Origin: Anaerolineae bacterium
GTDB taxonomy: Bacteria > Chloroflexota > Anaerolineae > JAAYZQ01
DNA length: 42,052 nucleotides
Assembly (NCBI GenBank): GCA_016926595.1
Contig: JAFGOG010000210.1
Location: forward strand, 1-42,052
Reading direction: 5' to 3'
A program made the position numbers and the translations under genes. Below are positions 7,757 through 14,915 of this stretch, one piece after another; positions within the stretch are counted from its first letter, which is position 1; each line of letters opens with the position of its first letter. The notes under the pieces are model-generated. The model was not told where the DNA came from, ran no database searches, and saw nothing but the letters and a program-made list of their open reading frames with translations.

Positions 7757-9154
7757 TCAGGAATTCAGATAGGCGTGTACGGCCTTTTGCTGCTCCGTGC
7801 TGATCCGCCCCGCCTCGGCCAACAGGGCCAGCATCTCGCCCAGCCGCAGTACGGCGTGCAGCCGGTAGCCGGCCGCAGCCAGTTCCTCTGGTCCTCCCTG
7901 CTCCCGGTCGATCAGCACCACCACGTCCTGCACCCGCAGCCCCGCCGCTTCCAGCGGTTCAATCGCCGCCAGCTTGCTGCCGCCTGTCGTGATCAGGTCG
8001 TCCAGCAGGATGGCCCGCTCGCCGGGCTGGAACTCACCCTCGATCGCCCGGCCCGTGCCGTGCGCCTTGGCCTCTTTGCGCGGGTAGATCAGCGGCAGCC
8101 CCATCTCCAGCGCCACCGCCGTCCCGATCGGCAGCGCCGCGTACGGGATCGCCGCTAATCGGACGCTGGCTCCCTGATCCTCGCCATCCAACACCGCCTG
8201 TATCAGTTTGGCATAGCCGTGGGCCACCAGCCGCAGCACGCCGGGGTGGGAGGCGAGCAGCCGCAGGTCGATGTAGATCGGTGACTTTTGCCCTGACGCC
8301 AGCGTAAACTCGCCGAACTTGACCGCGCCGATGTCGGCCAGGGCCAGCGTCAGTTGCGATTGCATCGTGTGGCGGGCAGCAGGCCCCTTGGCCCGCGCCG
8401 CGTTGATCTGCTGGCGCAGGTCGAGCGCCGCCTGGCGCGGATCGCCGGCATAGATGATCCCCCGCGAGGCATTGACGATCACTCCCAATCCGTCGTCGCG
8501 CAGCCCGGCGGCCAGCGCCGCCTCCAAATCGCCCCCCTGCGCGCCGACGCCCGGAAGCAGGATCCATGCCTGGGGCGCCAGCGCCCGGACGCGGGCCAGC
8601 GCCTCGGGATAGGTGGCCCCCACCACCAGGCTGGCGCCCCATCCCGCCGCCTTTTCGGCCACCAGCTCATAGAGCGGGCGGGCAGGGCAGGGCAGCGTCT
8701 GCAGGTCGGCGGCGCCGGGGTTGGAGGTGTGGCATAGGATAAACACGCCACGGTCGGCGTAGGCCGTGAACGGCGCGACCGAATCGCCGCCCAGGTAAGG
8801 GTTGACCGTCAGGGCGTCGGCGCCCCACGTCTCGAAGGCGGCCCGGGCATAGGCCGCCGCCGTCGAGCCGATGTCGCCCCGCTTGGCGTCCAGGATGACC
8901 GGCGCGCGGGCCGTATTGTGGATGTAGGCTATGGTGCGGCGCAGCGCATCCAGGCCATCCGGTCCCGCTTGTTCGTAGAAGGCGCTGTTCGGCTTGTAGC
9001 AGCATGTCAGGTCGCGGGTCGCGTCTACGATCCGCCGGTTGAAATCGAACTGGTCGGCGGCCCCTGCCAACTGCTCCGGCTGGCTATCCAGCCCCACGCA
9101 CAACAGGCTGTCGTTCCGCCGCGCCGCTTCTGCCAGCCACTGATAAAAGTGCAC
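7757..9154 (-). CDS. Fused OMP decarboxylase / orotate phosphoribosyltransferase (PyrF-PyrE)
   Basis: A 465-residue bifunctional protein. Residues ~1-270 are a PyrF of the long subfamily: SLLCVGLDS, CYKPNSAFYE, ILDAKRGDIGSTAAAYA (catalytic Asp-Lys-Asp) and LLPGVGAQGGD. Residues ~285-465 are PyrE: GAVKFGEFTLASGQKSPIYID, the PRPP loop in ILLDDLITTGGSKLA, and VVVLIDREQGG. It would convert orotate to UMP in two steps. The order is F-E, the reverse of human UMP synthase (E-F). GTG at 9154 is chosen because GGGAGG precedes it. The gene lies 20 bases after dtd in the same direction and upstream of the pyrC promoter. Confidence 0.94.
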   Translation of the reverse strand: MHFYQWLAEAARRNDSLLCVGLDSQPEQLAGAADQFDFNRRIVDATRDLTCCYKPNSAFYEQAGPDGLDALRRTIAYIHNTARAPVILDAKRGDIGSTAAAYARAAFETWGADALTVNPYLGGDSVAPFTAYADRGVFILCHTSNPGAADLQTLPCPARPLYELVAEKAAGWGASLVVGATYPEALARVRALAPQAWILLPGVGAQGGDLEAALAAGLRDDGLGVIVNASRGIIYAGDPRQAALDLRQQINAARAKGPAARHTMQSQLTLALADIGAVKFGEFTLASGQKSPIYIDLRLLASHPGVLRLVAHGYAKLIQAVLDGEDQGASVRLAAIPYAALPIGTAVALEMGLPLIYPRKEAKAHGTGRAIEGEFQPGERAILLDDLITTGGSKLAAIEPLEAAGLRVQDVVVLIDREQGGPEELAAAGYRLHAVLRLGEMLALLAEAGRISTEQQKAVHAYLNS

Positions 9155-9174
9155 CGTCTTTCCTCCCGAATGCC

Positions 9175-9630
9175 TCAGTGTCCCAGTTCCTGGCTGTCCA
9201 GGATGATCGTAAACGGGCCGTCGTTGTGGATCTCCACCATCATCACCGCCCCGAACTCGCCCGTTTCCACCCGGCGGATGCCGGCCTGTCTGAGCCGCTC
9301 GGCGAAATAGTCCACCAGCGGTGCGGCCACGTCGGGCAGGGCCGCGTAGGTAAAGCCCGGCCGCCGTCCTCGACGGCAGTCGGCATACAGCGTGAACTGC
9401 GACACCAACAGCACCTCTCCGCCCACGTCCAAGGCCGACAGGTTGGTCTTGCCCTCGGCGTCGGCAAAGATGCGCAGGTTGGCGATCTTGTCCGCCATCC
9501 GGTCGGCTTCCTGCCGGCCGTCGCCGTGCCCCACGCCCAGCAGGATCACCAGGCCTGGGCCGATCTCTCCCACCGTCTGTCCATCCACCGACACCCGGCC
9601 CTTCTGTACTCGTTGGATCACTGCTCGCAC
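9175..9630 (-). CDS. dtd: D-aminoacyl-tRNA deacylase
   Basis: A 151-residue protein of standard length that hydrolyses D-amino acids from mischarged tRNAs. It begins [16 protein letters not shown]. The catalytic motif SQFTLYAD and the cross-subunit Gly-cisPro motif in [12 protein letters not shown] are both present. The usual NDGPVT is NDGPFT here, a mild change. The start is GTG at 9630, with GGGAGGGAGC just upstream; the frame extends further but lacks a ribosome site. It is the first gene from the promoter at 9677-9705 and reads into pyrFE. The combination with pyrimidine genes looks like co-transcription rather than a functional link. Confidence 0.94.
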   Translation of the reverse strand: MRAVIQRVQKGRVSVDGQTVGEIGPGLVILLGVGHGDGRQEADRMADKIANLRIFADAEGKTNLSALDVGGEVLLVSQFTLYADCRRGRRPGFTYAALPDVAAPLVDYFAERLRQAGIRRVETGEFGAVMMVEIHNDGPFTIILDSQELGH

Positions 9631-9676
9631 AAGCTCCCTCCCTGTCAGTATGAGCGAAACGAAGAAACCTGCGGCC

Positions 9677-9705
9677 ATTCTAGCCGGGCTTGGGTCAAAA
9701 GTCAA
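9677..9705 (-). promoter_or_regulatory. Promoter of dtd-pyrFE
   Basis: Minus-strand TTGACT (9705-9700), 17-base spacer, TAGAAT (9682-9677). The leader of about 40 bases ends in the GGGAGGGAG ribosome site of dtd. Confidence 0.8.
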
Positions 9706-9752
9706 GCCAGGCGCCCCGAAAACCCTCGCCGAAACTTGCACATCGTAGTGTT

Positions 9753-9782
9753 TTGAGGTTTTTGACCTTGTTGTGCTATGAT
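9753..9782 (+). promoter_or_regulatory. Candidate promoter of lipM
   Basis: TTGAGG (9753-9758), 18-base spacer, TATGAT (9777-9782), about 37 bases before the lipM start. It is divergent from the dtd promoter. The -35 box is only a fair match. Confidence 0.5.
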
Positions 9783-9818
9783 GGATGCCAAGAGCATAGG
9801 ACCTGGACAGGCTGACAG

Positions 9819-10649
9819 ATGAAATCGGACTATCCCCACGCCACCTGGCGACTCATTTTCCACGGCGAGGCGCCGGGCGCGCTGAACATGGCCATCGACG
9901 AGGCGATGCTGATCGCCCTGGCTGAAGGCGTCTCCCCGCCGACGCTCCGCTTCTATGGCTGGGCGCCTCCCTGCCTGAGCCTGGGCCGCAACCAACCCGT
10001 GACCGACGCCGATCTGCCGGTGTGCCGGGCTGCCGGCATCGATCTGGTCCGCCGGCCAACCGGCGGGCGAGCCATCCTCCACACCGACGAGCTGACCTAT
10101 TCGGTAACCCTGACGGCCAGCGATCCCCGCGCCGCTGGTAGCGTGGTCGAGGGTTATCGCCGGTTGAGTGAGGGGTTGCTTGCCGGGCTGCGCCGCCTGG
10201 GGGTCGAGGCGATTCAGGCGCGCGGCCAGCGCAAACCAGCCTCCGGCCTGACGGCGATCTGTTTCGACACCCCTTCCGATTACGAGATCACTGCCGGCGG
10301 GCGCAAGCTGGTCGGCAGCGCCCAGTGGCGATCGCGCGGCAGGGTCTTGCAGCACGGTACATTGCCGTTGCACGGCGATATAACCCGTGTTGTCTCCTAC
10401 CTGTCCATGCCCGATGGCGAGCGTGAAACACAGCGCCGCGCCCTTGGGGCCAGCGCGCTGACTCTCGAGGAAGCGTTGGGACACACCCTCCCCTTTGCTC
10501 AGGTAGCTCAGGCCCTGGCTGATGGTTTCGCTCAAGCCCTTAATGTGACCCTGATACCGGGCGATCTGGCCGACTATGAGCGCACCCTGACCGATGACCT
10601 GCGCTGGCGGTACGCTGCCCTAAACCGGCCTGCCCAACCAGAAAGCTGA
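9819..10649 (+). CDS. lipM: Octanoyltransferase LipM / lipoate-ligase family
   Basis: A 276-residue member of the lipoate-protein ligase A fold. LipM moves octanoate from acyl carrier protein to the glycine-cleavage H protein in lipoate synthesis. Seen motifs: [30 protein letters not shown] with ELTYSV, and [12 protein letters not shown], whose Cys aligns with the acyl-thioester Cys of Lip[13 protein letters not shown] contains the conserved Lys, and LQHGTLPL follows. The Cys favours LipM over an ATP-dependent LplA ligase. The gene has its own candidate promoter and ends before an independent promoter for the next gene. No lipA is in the window. Confidence 0.85.
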   Translation: MKSDYPHATWRLIFHGEAPGALNMAIDEAMLIALAEGVSPPTLRFYGWAPPCLSLGRNQPVTDADLPVCRAAGIDLVRRPTGGRAILHTDELTYSVTLTASDPRAAGSVVEGYRRLSEGLLAGLRRLGVEAIQARGQRKPASGLTAICFDTPSDYEITAGGRKLVGSAQWRSRGRVLQHGTLPLHGDITRVVSYLSMPDGERETQRRALGASALTLEEALGHTLPFAQVAQALADGFAQALNVTLIPGDLADYERTLTDDLRWRYAALNRPAQPES

Positions 10650-10657
10650 GCTGGCCG

Positions 10658-10686
10658 TTGCACGATCGGCGAGATTATGCTATAAT
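10658..10686 (+). promoter_or_regulatory. Strong promoter of the DUF503 gene
   Basis: TTGCAC (10658-10663), 17-base spacer, perfect TATAAT (10681-10686). The ATG at 10702 lies only 15 bases after the -10 box, so the predicted leader is about 9 bases and has no Shine-Dalgarno sequence. Confidence 0.85.
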
Positions 10687-10701
10687 TGCTACCAGAAAAC
10701 T

Positions 10702-10992
10702 ATGACTACGCACATTGGCGTCTGTGTCATCGAGTTGCGCCTCCCGGACAACGCATCGCTCAAGGGCAAGCGCAGCGTCATCAAATCGATCATCAGCCGG
10801 GTCAGGCACGAGTTTAACGTCTCTATCGCCGAGGTAGATGCCCAGAACGCCTGGCAGCGAGCAGTGCTGGGCGTCGCCTGCGTCTCGGCCAGCGCCAAAT
10901 ATGCCCACGGCCAGTTGGAACGGGTGGTGCAGTGGATCGAGTCGAACCGTTTCGACGTAGAGCTGCTGGATTATCAGATAGACTTTTTGTAA
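10702..10992 (+). CDS. DUF503 family protein (YlxP-like)
   Basis: A 96-residue protein of full family length. It begins HIGVCVIELRLPDNASLKGK, with the conserved LP..SLKxKR segment and KSIISRVRHEFNVSIAEVD. It ends with the usual hydrophobic/acidic stretch. YlxP proteins are small and often sit near ribosome-maturation genes; their biochemical role is not settled, so none is assigned. Here the gene stands alone between lipM and tRNA-Glu with its own strong promoter and a near-leaderless start. A hairpin terminator follows 14 bases after the stop. Confidence 0.88.
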   Translation: MTTHIGVCVIELRLPDNASLKGKRSVIKSIISRVRHEFNVSIAEVDAQNAWQRAVLGVACVSASAKYAHGQLERVVQWIESNRFDVELLDYQIDFL

Positions 10993-11005
10993 GGCTGAAA
11001 GAAAA

Positions 11006-11037
11006 GAAACCCGGTTTCCCACGAGAGACCGGGTTTC
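11006..11037. terminator. Bidirectional hairpin terminator (GAAACCCGGT family)
   Basis: GAAACCCGGT pairs with ACCGGGTTTC over 10 perfect pairs, extendable to 13 with one G-U. It lies between the convergent DUF503 gene and tRNA-Glu. On the minus strand it is followed by a T-rich tail (TTTCTTTTCTTTC), so it probably ends the tRNA transcript best. Its stem resembles the hairpins at 20254 and 20522. Confidence 0.8.
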
Positions 11038-11050
11038 GCGCTCCTGGAGG

Positions 11051-11123
11051 TAGCGGATACGGGATTCGAACCCGTGTCTCTGCCTTGAGAGGGCAGTATC
11101 CTGGGCCCCTAGACGAATCCGCC
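11051..11123 (-). tRNA. tRNA-Glu (anticodon CTC)
   Basis: A complete cloverleaf on the minus strand. The acceptor GGCGGAT pairs with ATCCGCT. The D-region is of the Glu type (GTCTAGG...CCAGGATA). The anticodon stem CTGCC/GGCAG encloses loop CTCTCAA with anticodon CTC. The T-arm ACGGG/CCCGT encloses TTCGAAT. The discriminator is A, and the CCA end is not encoded. Confidence 0.95.
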
Positions 11124-11207
11124 CTGCCCCAAAAGAACGGCGCTATTGTACCAACAGGGAGGAGAAATGTCAAATCGCTGGCTGTTCGTGCCGCCCGCGA
11201 CCCGGCG

Positions 11208-12248
11208 CTATATCAGGCGGGCTTGCAATCGAAGCGCAGCGTTGTATAGCCAATAGCGCACCGGCGCATAGACCAGATCCCAGGCGCCGACCGTCCGCAC
11301 CAACCGCCCGCCAAATCCCCGTTTGAAGCGATACACCCCCCACAGTCCGTCGCCGCGCTGCGCGAACTCGGCTTCCAGCCTCGACTCGTCCTCGTCTGGC
11401 ACACCCCACAGGTCATAGGCGCGGCAGCCGCGCTCCCTGGCCCACATCATCGCCTCCCACTGTAACAGATAGCTGGCCATGAGCTCCCGTCCCTCGTCGG
11501 CCGAAGCCCCGTACATGTAGCAGGCCGTGTCGCCCAAGGCCACGGCCACCAGGCCAGCTAACAGCCGACCCCCATGCTCAGCCAGCAGCAGGCGTCCCCG
11601 TCCGGTCGGCACGAACAGACGGTGTGCGGTCTCGTAATAGGCCCGGCTGTGGATGGCAAAGCCGTCGCGCCGGGACGTCTCTTCCATCAGCCGGTAAAAA
11701 GCAGGCAGATCGCCTTCGTCGCCAGGTCGGACGGTTACCCCCTTACGCCCGGCTAGGCGGATGTTGTAGCGGGTCTTTTGTTTCATCCGGGCCAGGATCA
11801 CCTCCGGCTCGGCGTCTAGGTCCACCACGATCGTCCGCTGTGGCTGGATCGGCTGCGGGCTGAGGCGGAAACCGGCAGCTCGTATGCGCTCAGCCAGGCT
11901 CAGACAGTCCTCCAGGTCCGGCTCGATCTTGAGGCAGATGGCCCGCTGCCGCTGGGTCCAGGGACGGATCGCCGCTGCGAACTCGCGAATGGCCCGGCCG
12001 TCGTCCCAATCCAGTAGTGGCCCTTTGGGCACGTAGGCGATGCTGCCCACGCCGCCCGGCAGGTGCCGGTAGAGTATCTGGGCGATGGCCTGGCCTGCGC
12101 CCAACCGCTCGACGCGCCAGCCAAACCGACCTTTCAGCTCGCCCCATGTCCAGCTTTGTAGAATATGCCCATCCGGCGCGGCAGTAACCTGGTCATCCCA
12201 GGCTCTTTCATCTTCTGCCAGATCGTAGGTTTGTACAGCAAGCGTCAT
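11208..12248 (-). CDS. FemAB/FemX-like peptidyltransferase
   Basis: A 346-residue protein with two GNAT-like halves as in FemAB/FemX enzymes. Those enzymes add amino acids from aminoacyl-tRNA to the lipid II stem peptide. It has ILQSWTWGELKGRFGW near the N-terminus, GSIAYVPKGPLLDW, the core motif MKQKTRYNIRLAGRKGVTVR, YMYGASADEGRELMASYLLQ, and the C-terminal CRAYDLWGVPDED followed by FKRGFGG. These place it confidently in the family; the amino acid used and whether the target is peptidoglycan are not shown by sequence. The gene stands alone with its own promoter, and the ATG lies directly after the -10 region, suggesting a leaderless mRNA. Confidence 0.88.
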   Translation of the reverse strand: MTLAVQTYDLAEDERAWDDQVTAAPDGHILQSWTWGELKGRFGWRVERLGAGQAIAQILYRHLPGGVGSIAYVPKGPLLDWDDGRAIREFAAAIRPWTQRQRAICLKIEPDLEDCLSLAERIRAAGFRLSPQPIQPQRTIVVDLDAEPEVILARMKQKTRYNIRLAGRKGVTVRPGDEGDLPAFYRLMEETSRRDGFAIHSRAYYETAHRLFVPTGRGRLLLAEHGGRLLAGLVAVALGDTACYMYGASADEGRELMASYLLQWEAMMWARERGCRAYDLWGVPDEDESRLEAEFAQRGDGLWGVYRFKRGFGGRLVRTVGAWDLVYAPVRYWLYNAALRLQARLI

Positions 12249-12255
12249 GGCCTGG

Positions 12256-12284
12256 ATTATATCATGGCTGCCGCTATCAGGGAA
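12256..12284 (-). promoter_or_regulatory. Promoter giving a leaderless femX-like mRNA
   Basis: Minus-strand extended -10 TGATATAAT (TATAAT at 12261-12256) with a weak -35 TTCCCT (12284-12279) at 17 bases. Only 7 bases separate TATAAT from the ATG at 12248, so transcription should begin at or next to the start codon. Confidence 0.7.
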
Positions 12285-12316
12285 ATCCGCAGATTCTATA
12301 TTCGCCGCCCTGCGAC

Positions 12317-12345
12317 TTGCCTTTTGTATCGACCTGTGGCATAAT
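12317..12345 (+). promoter_or_regulatory. Promoter of the nuo operon
   Basis: TTGCCT (12317-12322), 17-base spacer, CATAAT (12340-12345), about 36 bases before the nuoA GTG. It is divergent from the femX-like promoter. Confidence 0.72.
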
Positions 12346-12381
12346 AGCGACCGCTTGAACCCCTGACAAAGGAGGTAGCAC

Positions 12382-12744
12382 GTGCTATCGGATTATAGTT
12401 TCATTGGGGTGTTTCTTGTTGTGGCCATCCTGTTTGGTCTTGTGGCGCTGGGATTGGCCTGGCTGCTCAGCCCTAGAAAGCCAAACCCCGTCAAAACTAG
12501 CACCTATGAATGCGGCCTTGAAACGATCGGTGACACCTGGGTCCAGTTTCGCGCCCAATACTACATCTATGCGCTGGTCTTTGTCGTTTTCGACATCGAG
12601 GCCGTTTTTCTTTTCCCCTGGGCGGTCGCCTATGGTGCTAAGGGTGTTGGCCTGTGGGCACTGGGCGAGGCGTTCCTGTTCCTGGCCATCCTGACCGTGG
12701 GCCTGGTCTACGCCTGGCGCAAGGGCGCGTTGCGCTGGATGTAG
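12382..12744 (+). CDS. nuoA: NADH-quinone oxidoreductase subunit A
   Basis: A 120-residue membrane subunit of complex I with three predicted helices. The conserved loop [14 protein letters not shown] and the motif [14 protein letters not shown] are intact. The start is GTG at 12382, six bases after a strong GGAGG. In most bacteria nuoA is followed by B, C, D (and E, F, G); here the next gene is nuoH. This gene heads a seven-gene operon of membrane-arm subunits. The identity is secure. Confidence 0.95.
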   Translation: MLSDYSFIGVFLVVAILFGLVALGLAWLLSPRKPNPVKTSTYECGLETIGDTWVQFRAQYYIYALVFVVFDIEAVFLFPWAVAYGAKGVGLWALGEAFLFLAILTVGLVYAWRKGALRWM

Positions 12745-12795
12745 CGGCATAGTCAGACAAGCCGTAGTGAGGAAAAGCAGCGAGAGGAGAAGCTT

Positions 12796-14064
12796 ATGGA
12801 TTATGTGCTGAATCTGTGGGTGAACCTGGCCACGGATCTGTATCAGGTGTTTGGCGGCTGGGGTTTGCCAGGATGGGCTGCCAAGCTGATCATCGACTTT
12901 ATCATCATCCTGATCCTGGTCATTTTGGGAGTGATGGCGGTTATTGTCCTTACGCCGATGGAGCGCAAGGTGATCGCCCGGATGCAGGATCGTCCCGGTC
13001 CAAACCGGGCCTGGCCTTATGGCCTCAGCCAGGCTTTTGCCGACGCCATCAAGATGCTGACTAAGGAGATGATCCTGCCCCGTCACGCCGACCGTTTGAT
13101 CTATACAGCGGCCCCGATCTTGATCGTCATCCCGGCGTTGATGATCTATGCCGTGCTGCCGTTCGGCCCCCAGGCGGCTGATGCCGAGCTGCAATTGGGC
13201 GTGACGAACCTGAACGTAGGTGTCCTCTATTTCGTGGCCCTCGGTTCGATCTCGTCGATTGCCGTCTTGATGGCTGGCTGGGGCTCGAACAACAAGTTTG
13301 CGCTGTTGGGCGCCTTTCGCGTGGTCAACCAGTTGCTGGCTTATGAAGTGCCGATGATCCTGTCACTCCTGGCGGTTGTGGTATTGACTGGCACGATGGC
13401 TACGCAGCGGATCGTCGAGGCCCAGTCGATCCCATACCTGATTGTCATGCCGATCGCCGCCTTGACATTCCTGGCCAGCGCTATGGCTGAGCTGAACCGT
13501 TCCCCCTTTGACCTGCTGGAGGCCGAGTCGGAACTGGTCGCCGGGTACCAGGTGGAATACGGTGGCATGAAGTTTGCCATGTTCTACATCGCCGAATATG
13601 TGAATATTCTGTCCACTTCGATCCTGTTTTCGGCTCTGTTCTTGGGCGGCTACAAGTTCTTTGGCCTGGAAGAGGTGGCTCCTGTGCTGACGCCGTTTAT
13701 CGTGTTGGGCAAAGCGGTATTGGTCTTTTTCTTTATGCTTTGGACCCGGGGTACCTTCCCTCGCATCCGGCTTGACCAGCTCGTCGGCTTTGCCTGGAAA
13801 TTCCTGGTCCCCCTCAATCTGGTCAGCCTGATGCTGGTGGCGCTGGTGGCCAAGCTATCGGTCAGCACCTGGGCCCAGGCCGGCCTGCTTTTGCTCGGCA
13901 ACCTCATCATAGTGGCTGTGACCTTTCTCATCCTGGGCCTCGTAGAGCGTCGAGCCAAGTCCGCCAGGCCTGCCGTTCAACGAGATCCTCTTCAGAGAAT
14001 GCCTGTCCTGACCGGAGGGTCAGGGAGCGAAGCGAAAAACCTAACCTCTGCGGCAGAAAGGTAA
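12796..14064 (+). CDS. nuoH: NADH-quinone oxidoreductase subunit H
   Basis: A 422-residue membrane protein that forms part of the quinone chamber. It has the family signature ERKVIARMQDRPGPNRA, then GLSQAFADAIKMLTKE, GWGSNNKFALLGAFR and AELNRSPFDLLEAESELVAG with its conserved acidic residues. It is longer than the common ~330 residues. The last ~40 residues after LGLVERRAK are hydrophilic, low in conservation, and overlap an inverted repeat at 14007-14024. An AGAGGAGAAGC ribosome site precedes the ATG. nuoI normally follows H, but here nuoJ follows directly. Confidence 0.95.
   Translation: MDYVLNLWVNLATDLYQVFGGWGLPGWAAKLIIDFIIILILVILGVMAVIVLTPMERKVIARMQDRPGPNRAWPYGLSQAFADAIKMLTKEMILPRHADRLIYTAAPILIVIPALMIYAVLPFGPQAADAELQLGVTNLNVGVLYFVALGSISSIAVLMAGWGSNNKFALLGAFRVVNQLLAYEVPMILSLLAVVVLTGTMATQRIVEAQSIPYLIVMPIAALTFLASAMAELNRSPFDLLEAESELVAGYQVEYGGMKFAMFYIAEYVNILSTSILFSALFLGGYKFFGLEEVAPVLTPFIVLGKAVLVFFFMLWTRGTFPRIRLDQLVGFAWKFLVPLNLVSLMLVALVAKLSVSTWAQAGLLLLGNLIIVAVTFLILGLVERRAKSARPAVQRDPLQRMPVLTGGSGSEAKNLTSAAER
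14007..14024. repeat. Short perfect inverted repeat in the 3' end of nuoH
   Basis: CCTGACC, loop GGAG, GGTCAGG: seven perfect pairs with a four-base loop inside the coding region of the NuoH C-terminal tail. It may be part of a small insertion that lengthened the tail, or an mRNA structure between nuoH and nuoJ. Confidence 0.5.
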
Positions 14065-14071
14065 AGAGCCT

Positions 14072-14569
14072 ATGACCATCCAGCATGTCGTCTTTATCAT
14101 CCTGAGCGCAATCGCCCTGATCGGCGCCCTGGGCGTCGTCCTGGACCGCCGCCTGTTCCGCAGCGCCCTGTTCCTGGTGCTCTCTTTCGTGGGCGTGGCG
14201 GGCTTTTACATCCTGCTCGAGGTCGAGCTATTGGCGATGATCCAACTGCTGATCTACGTAGGGGCCATCGCCATTCTGATCATCTTTGCCATCATGCTAT
14301 CCCGGCAGGCGATGATCGCCGACGACAAGGTTCTGAATGAGCAGTGGGCTGCGGGTTGGCTGGCGGCGGTGGCTTTGTTTGCCGCCCTGGTCTATGTCCT
14401 GGTACAGGTCAACTGGCCGGTCGTCGAAGCGGCAGCACCAGCTAACGGCATCCAGCGCTTGGGTGAGACATTGATGAATCCCGACGGCTTTGTCTTGCCC
14501 TTTGAGATTGCGTCGGTGTTGCTGCTCGTGGCGCTGGTCGGCGCCGTAATCATCGCCCGCGAAAAGTAA
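14072..14569 (+). CDS. nuoJ: NADH-quinone oxidoreductase subunit J
   Basis: A 165-residue subunit with five predicted membrane helices. The conserved third-helix segment [21 protein letters not shown] and the following LIIFAIML are typical of NuoJ, where the pi-bulge helix governs coupling. It begins 7 bases after nuoH. The position immediately after H shows that nuoI, which usually lies between them, is absent from this operon. Confidence 0.94.
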   Translation: MTIQHVVFIILSAIALIGALGVVLDRRLFRSALFLVLSFVGVAGFYILLEVELLAMIQLLIYVGAIAILIIFAIMLSRQAMIADDKVLNEQWAAGWLAAVALFAALVYVLVQVNWPVVEAAAPANGIQRLGETLMNPDGFVLPFEIASVLLLVALVGAVIIAREK

Positions 14570-14582
14570 GGAGGGAACGCCT

Positions 14583-14900
14583 ATGCAAGTCCCATTGTCG
14601 TGGTATCTGATCGTCGCTGCTGCACTGTTCTGCATCGGCCTGTACGGCGTGCTCTCCCGGCGCAACGCCATCGGCATCCTGATGGGTATGGAGCTGATGC
14701 TCAACGCTGTGAACGTCAACCTCATCGCCTTTTGGCGGTACATCGAGGCGGTGCGGGCCACGATGGCCGGTCAGGTGTTTGCTATCATCGTCATCACCGT
14801 GGCCGCTGCCGAAGCTGCCGTTGGCCTGGCGTTGATCATCGCCATCTACCGCAACCGCCGCACGGTCGACGTCACCGAAGCGGACCAACTGAAGCTGTAG
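14583..14900 (+). CDS. nuoK: NADH-quinone oxidoreductase subunit K
   Basis: A 105-residue, three-helix antiporter-like (MnhC-type) subunit of usual length. It has [20 protein letters not shown], then [20 protein letters not shown] containing the conserved membrane Glu, and [21 protein letters not shown] with the second Glu. The ATG at 14583 follows AAGGAGGGAACGCCT. It lies 13 bases after nuoJ and 15 before nuoL. Confidence 0.95.
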   Translation: MQVPLSWYLIVAAALFCIGLYGVLSRRNAIGILMGMELMLNAVNVNLIAFWRYIEAVRATMAGQVFAIIVITVAAAEAAVGLALIIAIYRNRRTVDVTEADQLKL

Positions 14901-14915
14901 AGGAATGAGGAATCG

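Noticed and set aside
9764..9782. TTGACC before TATGAT as the -35 of the lipM promoter.
   Set aside because: The spacing is only about 9 bases; TTGAGG at 9753-9758 with 18 bases fits better.
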